Shown in pieces: positions 20,901-30,097 of a DNA stretch of 64,000 bases; positions within the stretch are counted from its first letter, which is position 1, and each line of letters opens with the position of its first letter. A model generated the notes under the pieces. It did no database searches and was not told the origin of the DNA. It saw only the letters and a list, made by a program, of their open reading frames with translations. Source of the DNA: Paraniabella ginsengisoli (GTDB lineage: Bacteria > Bacteroidota > Bacteroidia > Chitinophagales > Chitinophagaceae); assembly GCF_022513635.1 (NCBI RefSeq), contig NZ_JAKWBL010000001.1, forward strand, positions 186,001-250,000. Reading direction: 5' to 3'. The translations under genes were made by a program, and so were the position numbers.

Positions 20901-21084
20901 GATTGTAAATTGTCCCTGGCTATCTGTCTGTACCGTGTTTGTTTTGTTTTTTTCTGTAATGCTTACACCCATTAATGTGCTACTATCACGGGCAGATTTT
21001 ACGGTGCCGGATACAGTAAGGGTTTGAGCAAAGGACGCGCCGCCAAAAAAGAATAGCAGGCAGCAGATGAAAAGGGATTTTCAT
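17925..21084 (-). CDS. SusC/RagA-family TonB-dependent receptor (about four frame breaks)
   Basis: A receptor of about 1,050 residues. After a signal peptide (SLFICCLLFFFGGASFAQT, with a frame break in the first codons near 21075) comes the carboxypeptidase-like domain (TLMGVSITEKNKTNTVQTDS), the stretch LAEVVVTTALGIKKQQKALG and the plug (RTPTALGSLVGKVAGLNI; DDIESITVLKGPAAGALYG). The C-terminal beta-barrel ends SVRSLGFNINLKF. Further breaks are near 20395, 20070 and 19597. It imports its ligand with TonB energy, partnered by the SusD 12 bp downstream. A TetR gene is divergent with a palindrome between. Confidence 0.92.
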
Positions 21085-21417
21085 ATATCCAGTATTTTAT
21101 TGTTTTAAAAGGGTTATAAACTACGCTTCATAAAATGAACATCAATTCAGGTTTTTTTATAGCACAGTTTCGGTTACGCGTTTCATTTTCCTGAATGTGC
21201 TATTGACATCATCAAAAGTATATGGCAATACAATACTAAAAAATTATTTTGAATGAACATTCAATTAATTTATTATTATTTTTATGTTACCTGCATTTTA
21301 TACAAATAAGGTCTTTATATTTAGGTGTTTATTGAATTATTATTTTCGTAAAAAGATTTCTTGTATTATAAAGAGGGCGAAGTATTTATTATTTTACCCG
21401 GAAAACCAGGATAAATC
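21085..21417. promoter_or_regulatory. divergent control region between susC and tetR
   Basis: A 333-bp AT-rich gap that must hold promoters for both genes. It contains the palindrome at 21249-21264, described separately. I see no clear -7 TAnnTTTG element with a proper -33 partner for either gene, and no repeat or small open frame that I would support. Confidence 0.5.
21249..21264. promoter_or_regulatory. palindromic operator, probably for the TetR regulator
   Basis: TTGAATGAACATTCAA is two perfect 7-bp half sites (TTGAATG, CATTCAA) around a central AA. TetR-family dimers bind this kind of symmetric site, and the gene beside it encodes one. It lies 165 bp from the susC start and 153 bp from the tetR start. 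Confidence 0.6.
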
Positions 21418-22014
21418 ATGGGAAGAAAAAGTTTAAAGGACGCCAGACAAAAAGAAATTATCGAGGTGTTTTATAGAATAGCCAAACAAGAAGGGCTGGA
21501 AAATGCTTCGTTAGCTAAGACGGCAGAACTTGCAGGAATGAATCCAAGCCTGATCATTCATTATTTCAAAAGCCGTGAACATCTGGTGAATGGGCTTATA
21601 GAATTTATATTAGACAGGTATCTTGAAATATTTACTGTGCCTGCCTCTGCGTCAGGTAATTCAAAGAGCATTTTGCTTAAGATCATCGACAATGTGTTTT
21701 CTAAGAAGTGGAATATTTTATTTGATGATAGTGTTTCATACAGCTGCTATGCTCTTGCTTTAAGAAGCGAATCCATCGGTGCGCGTTATCGACAATTACT
21801 TGAAACACTTCGGAAAAATCTTGAACAGCATATCAAAATTTGTAAAAAGGAAGGCGCATTAGATGTAAGTAATCCTGCGGTGACTGCAGATCTTATCTTT
21901 GTCTTGGTTGATGGTGCATATTACTATCTGAGTCTTGTTAAAAACGACAAAGACTATGAAGCGGGATTGAGAAGGTATAAGAAACAAGCATTAACCTTAC
22001 TTAATTTTGTTTGA
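21418..22014 (+). CDS. TetR/AcrR-family transcriptional regulator
   Basis: A 198-residue regulator. The helix-turn-helix domain spans about residues 8-58 (EIIEVFYRIAKQEGLENASL, AKTAELAGMNPSLIIHYFKS), and the C-terminal domain is helical with YSCYALALRSESIGARYRQL near 102-121, probably binding ligand and dimerising. Divergent from the susC-susD-plc genes across a gap with a 16-bp palindrome, so it probably represses them and/or itself. The 3' end overlaps the convergent gene at 22001 by 14 bp. Confidence 0.86.
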   Translation: MGRKSLKDARQKEIIEVFYRIAKQEGLENASLAKTAELAGMNPSLIIHYFKSREHLVNGLIEFILDRYLEIFTVPASASGNSKSILLKIIDNVFSKKWNILFDDSVSYSCYALALRSESIGARYRQLLETLRKNLEQHIKICKKEGALDVSNPAVTADLIFVLVDGAYYYLSLVKNDKDYEAGLRRYKKQALTLLNFV

Positions 22015-22285
22015 TTTTTCTACGGCTTATGGAGATGATTGCGATAAATGCAATTGATAGCCAGGCCAGGTTGCAAATTAGGTTTGGACCATCGTTCATA
22101 TATATTGCGTGAATAATTAGTCCGGCGGCGCCAAGCACATTTAATAGATGATACGTATAACGGTTTGCTTTTACTTTGTTGATGCTTATAAGTAAATAAG
22201 CCAGCAGATAAAACCCTGTACCCAGCCAACCCAAAATGGAGGAAACCGATTCACTTACAAATATTGTTAACAGATCAAGGCTCAT
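22001..22285 (-). CDS. small membrane protein, CBU_0592-like domain
   Basis: A 94-residue protein with three or four hydrophobic segments: ILGWLGTGFYLLAYLLI, HLLNVLGAAGLIIHAIYM and LAWLSIAFIAIISIS. The pattern (GWxG...YLLAYLL, then NxxGxxGLxxHA) matches the CBU_0592-like family of small membrane proteins with unknown role. It lies between tetR and the peptide-binding lipoprotein gene, 15 bp before the end of the latter's downstream flank, and reads toward tetR. Confidence 0.7.
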   Translation of the reverse strand: MSLDLLTIFVSESVSSILGWLGTGFYLLAYLLISINKVKANRYTYHLLNVLGAAGLIIHAIYMNDGPNLICNLAWLSIAFIAIISISRRKIKQN

Positions 22286-22299
22286 GATTAATTGATTAC

Positions 22300-24125
22300 T
22301 TATTCGATAGTTGTTCTTCTCAATTCCAGTAAATTCAGGGCATTAGGCGGAAACCCTTTTACATTTTTTTGTACCAGGTGAATTACCTTGTCATACCAAA
22401 GCGGTACAACAGGCGCATCATCAATCGCTATTTGATCAGCTTTGCGATACAGCACATATCTTAAAGAATCATTCGTTTCTTTTATCGCCTGTTCAAAGAC
22501 TTTGTCAAACTCCGCATTTTTATATCGGGTATAATTAGGCGGTGCCGGATTTTTAGAGTAGAACACAGAAAGATAATTTTCAGCGTCGGGATAATCTGCT
22601 ATCCAGCCGCCGCGAAAGAATGCTGCTTTAGAGCCGGAAGTCATTTCGAATAACAAAGATTTTTGTACTACTTCAACCTGCACCGGAATGCCTATTTCTT
22701 CTAACTGCTTTGCAATAAAATTTCCGAAGTCAGCATAAATAGAAATGGTTAATAGCTTAATAGTTGGCAATCCTTTACCGCCTGGAAATCCTGCTTCTTT
22801 AAGTAATTGCGCGGCTTTGGTAATATCATAATTATATCCTTTTACAAGTGAATCATTAAAAGATGGAAGGCCTTTTGGGACAAAGCCGCTCTCTGCGGGT
22901 GTTCCAAGAGAATTGCGCAGGTATAAAATCATTTTACGCCTGTCAAATCCATAGTTGATGGCTTGCCTAACCTTCTTAAAACGAAGCGGAGAGTTTTTTA
23001 CAAGTTCGCTATTAGAATCTGCCAAAATGCCTAAATATTCAATGTTTAGATAGGGTTGTGTTTGCAATTCAATTTTATCCTTCCATATTTCTTTAAGCGT
23101 TCCTTTTTTAGTAAGCACTTCGTCCTTAAAACTCGGGTCAAGTTCATTTATAAAATCAAGTTTCTTTTGCCTGAATAGTAGAAATTCTGTAGCCCGGCTG
23201 GTCTGAAACGTAATTTTTATCCCATCAAGATAAGGGAGCTTTTTACCAACACTATCCTGTTCAAAGTAATTTTTATTTTTGGTAAGAATCAAAGCTTGCC
23301 CTTCTTCCCAAACTACAAACTTAAATGGGCCTGTACCAACGGGATGTTGACGAAAATTATTTTTATATTTTTCGACAGCTTCTGGCGCTACAACGGAACA
23401 GTATTGCATGGATAAGATGCCGAGTATGGGTTGATAAGGCCTTTGTAGTTTAAGTTGGAACGTAGTATCGTTAAGAGCTATAAAAGGTTGTAATGAATCT
23501 ACTTTACCGTTAAAAATCCAGGCGCCGGGGCTGGCTGTTTTGGGGTCGGTAATGCGGCTAAGGCTGAATGCAACATCGGCAGCAATTGCCTGCGGCCTTT
23601 GTTTTGCGGAAAGCAGGCATCATCATGAAAAAGAACATCTTTCCTTAAATAAAAAGTATAAGTGCGTTTGTCTTCTGAAATATCCCAATGAGTGGCAAGT
23701 GATGGTTTGATATTTAAGCTATCATCAATTTCTACCAGTGTATTGAACAGTTGATGCGCTGGCCACATGGTTGACTGGTTTTTTGCAAAAGCAGGATCGA
23801 GAGACGCGATGCCCGTGTATTCGTTGTAATGAAATATTTGTTTACCAGATTTACTGCCATCTGCACAGGAACAGGCTGCAACAACAATTATAAATAAAAG
23901 AAACGCAACCGGAGTTTTGCGTGAGGGATGCGAAAGGCGCGAGGTGAAACCGAGCGGCCCCGTAGCGTAGCGAAGGGGCGGTAACCCTGTAGCAGCCCGA
24001 CCCGAGTGTTTAGATTGGTGCTTGGCCACACGAGGGGCACGCTCAAAATAAAAAAATATCTGCGTAAGCCGTTTATCAATTTCTAAAATATACTTTAATG
24101 ATGAAAGGTTAAATTTACAGCTCAA
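22300..24125 (-). CDS. ABC transporter substrate-binding lipoprotein, peptide/OppA type (frame breaks, unusual 5' end)
   Basis: Family 5 extracellular binding protein. The lipoprotein signal is VAFLLFIIVVAACSCADGSK, with the lipid Cys near 23880. The body has YTGIASLDPAFAKNQSTMWP, PSLATHWDISEDKRTYTFYL and HPVGTGPFKFVVWEEGQALI, all typical. Frame breaks between 23409 and about 23600 each need single-base correction. No ATG precedes the signal peptide closely: the frame stays open through a 125-bp GC-rich repeat-like element (23918-24042) to an ATG at 24125, which would add about 75 residues before the signal. No permease or ATPase genes are adjacent. The divergent M1 peptidase starts 8 bp away. 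Confidence 0.8.
23918..24042 (-). repeat. GC-rich palindromic element inside the 5' end of the binding-protein gene
   Basis: On the minus strand it runs from GAGCGTGCCCCTCGTGTGGC through CACTCGGGTCGGGCTGC and GCCCCTTCGCTACGCTACGG to CGCATCCCTCACGC. It is far richer in G+C than its surroundings and holds hairpins (GCCCC...GGGGC around TTCGCTACGCTAC). Its reading frame is open and joins the downstream lipoprotein frame. From memory it resembles dispersed 'TCGGGTCGGGCT...CCCTCACGC' elements of Bacteroidota genomes. No other full copy is in this window. Confidence 0.55.
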
Positions 24126-24133
24126 TCATAACT

Positions 24134-25798
24134 ATGGTTAAAATATTTTGCAAAGTAGTCGTTTTATTTTTTGTAGTAATGCTTGCTAATAATGCTGCGG
24201 CACAACTTGGTGTTGAAAAGAAAACATTTACTCGTGAGGACAGTTTGCGAGGTAGTTATGGCGCGGGGCGAGTTGGCTGGGATGTGTTGAGGTATGACCT
24301 TACTGTGAAGCCGGACTTTCCGTCTAAAACGATTAGTGGCAATAATATCATTACTTTTTATGATACTGGCGCAAAGCGGATGCAGGTTGATATGCAGGAA
24401 CCGATGATGATTGATAGTGTGGTTTATGAAGGAAAGTTGCTTCCGATTGAGAGAGAAGGTAATGTTTTTTGGGTGACTTTTAGAGATCCGAATGCGATGT
24501 ATAAAATTAAACCTGGTTCAAGAAAGATTGCCGTTTACTTTCACGGAAAACCTGTGGAGGCTAAAAATGCGCCCTGGGACGGTGGATGGATATGGACTAA
24601 AGATGAGCAGGGCAGAGACTGGGCCACCGTGGCTTGTCAGGGATTGGGCGCAAGTGTGTGGTATCCTTGTAAAGATTATCAAGCCGATGAACCGGATAGC
24701 GGCGCTACACTTTCGATGATTGTGCCCGACACATTAGTAGGGGTAGGTAATGGAAGATTGATTAATAGTAGCAAGAATGGCGATGGAACTTCAACCTGGA
24801 AATGGGAAGTAAAAAGCCCGATCAACAATTACAATATCATTCCTTACATTGGTAAGTATGTAAATTTCACAGATCAAATGAAAGGGGAGAAGGGATTGCT
24901 GGATCTTAGTTATTGGGTGTTAGATTATAATCTTGAGAAAGCAAAGAAACAGTTTGCCGTGGTAAAGCCGATGATCAAATGCTTTGAAAGTTGGATGGGG
25001 CCTTATCCTTTTTATGAAGATAGCTATAAACTGATTGATGCGCCTCACTTGGGAATGGAGCATCAGAGCGGTGTGGCGTATGGTAATAAATATGGAATGG
25101 GATATTTAGGTAAAGATCTTAGTGGAAGCGGTTGGGGATTGAAATTTGATTTTATTATTGTTCACGAAAGTGGCCATGAGTGGTTTGCCAATAATATTAC
25201 TTCAAAAGATATTGCAGATATGTGGATACATGAAAGCTTTACTAACTACAGTGAAACGATGTTTGTGGAATGTGAATTCGGGAAGAAAGCGGGCCGTGAA
25301 TATGTAATTGGAACGAGGAAAAATGTAACTAATGATATACCTATAATTGGAAGGTATGGAGTGAATGAAGAAGGCAGCGGCGATATGTATTATAAAGGTG
25401 GTAACATGCTGCATACGATTCGGCAGATCATTAATAATGATGTGCTCTTTAAAAATATTTTAAGAGGATTGAATAGAGAATTCTATCATCAAACGGTAAC
25501 AACTGAGCAGGTGGAAAAATACATGATTGATAAAAGCGGTAAAGATTTAAGTAAGATTTTTGATCAATATTTAAGAACGATTAAAATTCCTGAACTTCAA
25601 TTTAAAATTGAAGGAAGTCAGATCGCTTACAAGTGGGCAAATGTGGTGAAAGGATTTAATATGCCAGTAAAATTGATAAATGGAAAATGGCTGTATCCAA
25701 CTGAATCTGAAAAGAAAATTTCCTTATCAAATGCAGGTGGCAAAGAACTTGCGGTAGCCCCCGATTTTTATATTACTGTTAAAGAAATCAAATTTTAA
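24134..25798 (+). CDS. M1-family metallopeptidase (aminopeptidase N-like), secreted
   Basis: A 554-residue zinc peptidase with signal peptide (VVLFFVVMLANNAAAQ). The zinc motif HESGH is at residues 344-348 and the third ligand Glu367 lies exactly 18 residues on (WIHESFTNY), the gluzincin spacing. GMEHQ at 307-311 stands where M1 enzymes have GAMEN, which holds the substrate N-terminus. The N-terminal beta domain starts WDVLRYDLTVKPDFPSKTIS. It probably trims peptides in the periplasm. Divergent from a peptide-binding lipoprotein, which suggests peptide use. Shorter than full-length aminopeptidase N, as usual for this Bacteroidota subfamily. Unbroken. Confidence 0.9.
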   Translation: MVKIFCKVVVLFFVVMLANNAAAQLGVEKKTFTREDSLRGSYGAGRVGWDVLRYDLTVKPDFPSKTISGNNIITFYDTGAKRMQVDMQEPMMIDSVVYEGKLLPIEREGNVFWVTFRDPNAMYKIKPGSRKIAVYFHGKPVEAKNAPWDGGWIWTKDEQGRDWATVACQGLGASVWYPCKDYQADEPDSGATLSMIVPDTLVGVGNGRLINSSKNGDGTSTWKWEVKSPINNYNIIPYIGKYVNFTDQMKGEKGLLDLSYWVLDYNLEKAKKQFAVVKPMIKCFESWMGPYPFYEDSYKLIDAPHLGMEHQSGVAYGNKYGMGYLGKDLSGSGWGLKFDFIIVHESGHEWFANNITSKDIADMWIHESFTNYSETMFVECEFGKKAGREYVIGTRKNVTNDIPIIGRYGVNEEGSGDMYYKGGNMLHTIRQIINNDVLFKNILRGLNREFYHQTVTTEQVEKYMIDKSGKDLSKIFDQYLRTIKIPELQFKIEGSQIAYKWANVVKGFNMPVKLINGKWLYPTESEKKISLSNAGGKELAVAPDFYITVKEIKF

Positions 25799-25884
25799 AT
25801 CCAGGCTTTCCGCTTCAAACTTCAAAATGTTCTATGTTTGAAAGCTGGTTTCAGATTAAATAAAAGCTAAACCGGAAACATGCA

Positions 25885-27399
25885 ATGAGTGGGAAAATCA
25901 GGAGGCAAAGCATCATATCATCGCTGGTCATTTACTTTGGCTTTGCTATCGGGTTTTTGAATACTTATTTTTTGGTAAGCAGGATCTCTTTTTAAGTGAG
26001 GAATACGGCCTTACCGGCTTGTTCATCAACTTGTCAGCGCTAATTGCATCGCTTAGCGCTGTGGCAATGCCAAGTTATGTTCTGAAATTTTTTCCCCTAC
26101 TATAAAGACAGGCTGAGCCGCGATAAGAACGATATGCTGGCTATCGCTATCATTACGGGTATTATTGGCTTTTTAATTGTGTTGGCATTTGGTTATTCAT
26201 TCGAGTATTTAGTCGTTCGGAAGTATAGTACAAACTCACCGCTTTTTGTTGACTATTATTATTGGGTTTATGTATTTGGATTTGGGCTTACGATGTATAA
26301 TATACTTGAAGCCTATTGCCAAAGCATACGCCGTCCTGTATTTGCTACTTTTTTAAAAGAGGTAGAGTGGCGGGTATTGATACTAATTTTGGTTATTCTT
26401 TTTGCCACAGGTGTTATTAATGATTTTGGTTTGTTTATTAAATTGTATGCACTCACCTATCCGTGTATAGCGTTAACGATGCTTATTTACCTCATATCTA
26501 CCGGATCGTTTAAACTTAATTTTAAAATCAGTTTCGTTACAAAACGTATACGGAAGATATTATTCAGGTTTACCGGCGTTGTTTATTTTTCTATTGTTGT
26601 GTCGATGTTGTCCCAGGTGTTTGATTCTTTGGTTATCGGTTCTGTAGTGGAAGATGGGTTGACAAATCTTGCCATTTTTACTTTTGCGCAACTGATGACC
26701 AGCGTGATACAGGCGCCCCAGCGCGGCGTTATCAACGTATCTGTGGCTCATCTGGCAAATGCATGGAAGCAAAAGGATCTAAAGAAGATAAGCGACATCT
26801 ACACGCGATCCTCCATCAATTTATTAATCATATCGCTGCTCTTGTTTTGCCTGATCGCACTGAACTTCGTGGATGCTGTCCATTTTTTTAAATTAAAACC
26901 TGAGTGGGCCCTTGGTTTTTCAGCATTCATTGTTATGGGTATTACAAGAGTGATTGACCTGGGAACGGGTGTAAATGCGCAGGTGATTGCTACATCAAAA
27001 TATTGGAGATTTGAGACCTGGAGTGGCGTGATCCTGTTGATTATTATTCTTCCTTTATCTTACCTTTTTGCAAAAGCTTATGGCATTGTGGGGCCGCCAA
27101 TTGCAGGACTTATTTCTTACGCTATATACAACGGTATCCGCATTTATTTTCTTTGGAAAAAATTCGCTCTTTTCCCTTTTAATATAAAGACCGCATACAA
27201 TATTGTGTTAGCGGCTGTGGCGTTTTTTTCAACTTATTTTTTGTTTAAAGAGATGCACTGCTTTTGGGCGTTAGTCGGGCGGTCTGTATTTTTTGCAGCA
27301 CTTTATATTACAGGAGTCATTTATTTAAAAATGTCGCCAGACATTAAACCTGTTTTAGAAGCAGTACTTAATCGTACTCCATGGGGAAAGAAAAAATAA
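25885..27399 (+). CDS. polysaccharide flippase (MATE/Wzx-like membrane protein, two frame breaks)
   Basis: An oligosaccharide-lipid flippase type protein of about 504 residues with 12-14 hydrophobic segments. Start ATG at 25885 (MSGKIRRQSIISSLVIYFGF). Frame breaks in T- or C-runs near 25963 and 26095 separate the first 70 residues from the main open stretch; restored, they read GFLNTYFFGKQDLFLSEEYG and YVLKFFPYYKDRLSR. The body ends ...KPVLEAVLNRTPWGKKK. Such proteins move lipid-linked sugar across the inner membrane. No glycosyltransferases are near, so the substrate is unknown. The end overlaps an upstream alternative start of the next gene; the preferred start is 33 bp on. Confidence 0.8.
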
Positions 27400-27431
27400 A
27401 CGAACTCCTTAAGTACATAACTCCTTTTTTA

Positions 27432-28268
27432 ATGAACCGTAGAAGATTTGCAAAGACATTGGGAATGCTTGCTGGCGCATCGGCTTTGACGGGTTTTTAC
27501 GCCTGGAAGATAGAACCTCATTGGCTGGAATTCGTTCGACAAAAAATTCATATTTCCAATTTACCGCCACATTTAAAGGGAACAATAGTGATGCAGATTA
27601 GTGATATACATGTGGGCAAGGTTGATAAGGAGTACCTAATTAAATCTTTTAAGGAAGCCTCGCTTTATAAGCCAGATATCGTTGTTTATACAGGAGATTT
27701 TATAAGTTTTGATACCGCTGGCAATTACACCGAATTGAAAGAAGTATTGAAGTATGCTGTTAAAGGAGTACAAGGTACGGTCGGCATTTTGGGTAATCAT
27801 GATTATGGGAAAAATTGGTCACAACCCGACGTGGCTGATGCTGTTACCGCAATTGCAAAAGACGCAGGGATCACTGTTTTAAGAAATAACAACGTGCTAG
27901 TAAGTAATTTGAACATTATCGGTATTGACGATTTATGGGGAACTAATTTTAACCCTGAAATGGCAATGAGCAAATATAATCCGGGCATCGCTAATCTGGT
28001 TTTATCTCACAATCCGGATACCTGTGATCTTGATATATGGAACAATTACGAAGGATGGATCCTGGCAGGACATACTCATGGCGGACAGTGTAAACCACCC
28101 TTTTTACCACCGCCAATCCTACCTGTACAAAACAAAAAGTATTCGGCAGGTGAAATTAATTTAGGAAACAATAGGACGGTATACATTAATCGGGCTTTAG
28201 GACATTATTTGCCTGTAAGGTTTAATGTAAGACCCGAGATAACTTTGTTCGAATTACAAACAATATGA
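27432..28268 (+). CDS. YaeI-like metallophosphoesterase with Tat-like leader
   Basis: Calcineurin-like phosphoesterase. From the ATG at 27432 the leader is MNRRRFAKTLGMLAGASALT, a twin-arginine-like signal or anchor; an earlier ATG at 27381 would overlap the flippase gene and is less likely. The metal motifs occur in order: ISDIHVGK (DxH), YTGDF (GD), GNHDYG (GNHD), LSHNPD and LAGHTHGGQ. That arrangement matches the YaeI/YkuE subgroup, some members of which act on lipids such as UDP-diacylglucosamine or cell-envelope lipids. Same strand and close to the flippase gene, so probably one operon. The 3' end faces the outer-membrane protein gene with only 3 bp between stops. Confidence 0.88.
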   Translation: MNRRRFAKTLGMLAGASALTGFYAWKIEPHWLEFVRQKIHISNLPPHLKGTIVMQISDIHVGKVDKEYLIKSFKEASLYKPDIVVYTGDFISFDTAGNYTELKEVLKYAVKGVQGTVGILGNHDYGKNWSQPDVADAVTAIAKDAGITVLRNNNVLVSNLNIIGIDDLWGTNFNPEMAMSKYNPGIANLVLSHNPDTCDLDIWNNYEGWILAGHTHGGQCKPPFLPPPILPVQNKKYSAGEINLGNNRTVYINRALGHYLPVRFNVRPEITLFELQTI

Positions 28269-28271
28269 AAA

Positions 28272-28928
28272 TTACCAGAGTACATTAAATGGCTCCAGTT
28301 CATAAATCATTCCAAAGCCAAAACTATAATATCTGTTGGGGTTACTGATGTCTCCTCCAGTTCTGCCGTCTAAATTTTTAGAGAAAAATCTCAAGTTGCC
28401 TTCTGCTAATAGCTTGATGCGGTTATTAAGCTTATATTTTACACCGCCACCAACTGGCATTACAAAACCAATTTTGTCGCTTCTGTCTTTCAACCCTACA
28501 CTAGAGGAGTAATTGAACATGCCATATGCACCGGCACCGACATTTAAAAATGGTGTGAACTTATGTGCATGCAGATCCAAAAAATCATACTCTGCTTTAA
28601 CCGTGGCTTCAGCCATTTCAGTTTGAAACCTTCCGTTAGGCTTATTAGCCTGAGATTCAATATTTGTATTATCAGCTCTCATCCTGCCTCCAAAAGCTTC
28701 AGCACGAACATATAGTTTATCCCAAACCCTTCTTCTATATACTAAGGAAGCGTATAATGAAGAATGATCGGCAAGGGAACTTCCCACAGCAAAACGGCCG
28801 GAATAGGTAAGGGCTCCAAAGTTAAATCCTAAACTATTTTTTTGAGGTCTGTAATCCTGCGCATTTGTATGAGCAGAAATGGTAATTATAGCAAATAAAA
28901 TATAGAGCGCTTTTTTATTGAATTTCAT
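28272..28928 (-). CDS. outer-membrane beta-barrel protein downstream of gldN
   Basis: A 218-residue protein with signal peptide (ALYILFAIITISAHTNAQ) and alternating beta-strand pattern (SLGFNFGALTYSGRFAVG, DHSSLYASLVYRRRVWDKLY, FTPFLNVGAGAYGMFNYS), ending in aromatic YYSFGFGMIYELEPFNVLW. This matches small barrel proteins (DUF6089-like) of Bacteroidota. It starts 47 bp after gldN on the same strand, so it may be the last gene of the gliding/secretion operon. Confidence 0.78.
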   Translation of the reverse strand: MKFNKKALYILFAIITISAHTNAQDYRPQKNSLGFNFGALTYSGRFAVGSSLADHSSLYASLVYRRRVWDKLYVRAEAFGGRMRADNTNIESQANKPNGRFQTEMAEATVKAEYDFLDLHAHKFTPFLNVGAGAYGMFNYSSSVGLKDRSDKIGFVMPVGGGVKYKLNNRIKLLAEGNLRFFSKNLDGRTGGDISNPNRYYSFGFGMIYELEPFNVLW

Positions 28929-28975
28929 TCTTGTACTTTTTATTATTTTGTTGTCCGGATCCGTAAATATTCGGC

Positions 28976-30037
28976 TTATCTAGTCCATCCGCGAGCACCT
29001 AAATTGTTCAACTGTTTTTGAATTACTTCAGCCTGATCTACTTTTAGCGGTGTATTCTTAAATCCATTTTCAGCATCTAATGTTGATTTAAGAATACGGC
29101 TTTCAAAGAGCCTGTTTTCAAAAACTTCTTCCCATGTTACATAACCTCCAATATTCAATGGATTGGTAATGTTATTGCGAACTAATGTTTTTCTCAGGTC
29201 GGGATAATAAATCCAAAAAATAGCATGTTCACTGTTTTCCATAGTGTATCCGTCTGAACTTGTGTAGCTGGTAACAGGTGCAATGCCTAGTATTCTTACA
29301 TAAGTTTTTCCATCACGTTTATTAAACAACCATTCTTCTTTAAGTCTGAATTTATATATTGAATCGGGTGATACTGCTCTGCTTCTAACCTGGTAACCAG
29401 CTATATTACCTTCCATATCATATTTTGCGGAAGTATCTGTGCCGCCACCAAAACCTGCCAGCGCTTCTTCAAAAGTTATAGGAGTTGTAAACCTGTCATC
29501 AATACTGCTAAAAGCCTGTATGCTATCTTCTTTAATTGCTTTTAGCATAATATTGATCAGGCGTTTGTTGTCTTCGCCTTCAATAGCTTTGTTGTAAAAA
29601 TATTTCGCATTTTGATTGGTGCGTGCGTCAATAGTACGCCATACTCTAACCCGGTACATCGCATCAGCTGAATACAAGGGTGTATAGGGTAGTGGTGTTG
29701 CAGCGCTGTCTGTATTATCATCAACCAAAATATTATCTTTTCTCAAAGAAGGTTTAGTTGTGCCATACAATCCGCCTTCACCTTCATCTTCCACAACTTC
29801 TATTGGCATGTTAGCTTCCGGCATACTGGTATCGTAGTCGCCGCTTTCACCACCTTCTTGCTCAACAATAGGCTTTTCTGGCTGTGTTGCTTTTTTCGTG
29901 TTGTTGCCAGTATTATTATTGTTTTTGGATGGAGATGATGGTGTATCGTAAGCACTTCGAGGTGAACGTTGCGCAACAACGGTTCCGCTAACGAACAATA
30001 ATAAAACTATGCTACAGATAAAACGAAATTTCATCAT
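28976..30037 (-). CDS. gldN: gliding motility / type IX secretion protein GldN
   Basis: A 353-residue periplasmic protein, signal peptide MMKFRFICSIVLLLFVSGTV. After an Asn/Ser-rich linker (residues 24-60) the conserved GldN/PorN region covers VRVWRTIDARTNQNAKYFYN, ITFEEALAGFG, YKFRLKEEWLFNKRDGKTYV and ENSEHAIFWIYYPDLRKTLV. GldN and GldK form the large periplasmic ring of the type IX secretion system. The order gldK-L-M-N with short gaps is the standard one. Unbroken. Confidence 0.94.
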   Translation of the reverse strand: MMKFRFICSIVLLLFVSGTVVAQRSPRSAYDTPSSPSKNNNNTGNNTKKATQPEKPIVEQEGGESGDYDTSMPEANMPIEVVEDEGEGGLYGTTKPSLRKDNILVDDNTDSAATPLPYTPLYSADAMYRVRVWRTIDARTNQNAKYFYNKAIEGEDNKRLINIMLKAIKEDSIQAFSSIDDRFTTPITFEEALAGFGGGTDTSAKYDMEGNIAGYQVRSRAVSPDSIYKFRLKEEWLFNKRDGKTYVRILGIAPVTSYTSSDGYTMENSEHAIFWIYYPDLRKTLVRNNITNPLNIGGYVTWEEVFENRLFESRILKSTLDAENGFKNTPLKVDQAEVIQKQLNNLGARGWTR

Positions 30038-30097
30038 TTTATATTTTTATGATTTTAATAGTATGATACCGCCTTAACAAACAAGAGCTATTTGCTA

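Noticed and set aside
23888..24079. Small protein gene within the GC-rich element
   Set aside because: Frames there follow from the lack of stops in GC-rich repeat DNA; no family and no start signal.
22300..24125. Complete Opp ABC transporter operon
   Set aside because: Only the binding protein is present; neighbours are a small membrane protein and a divergent peptidase.
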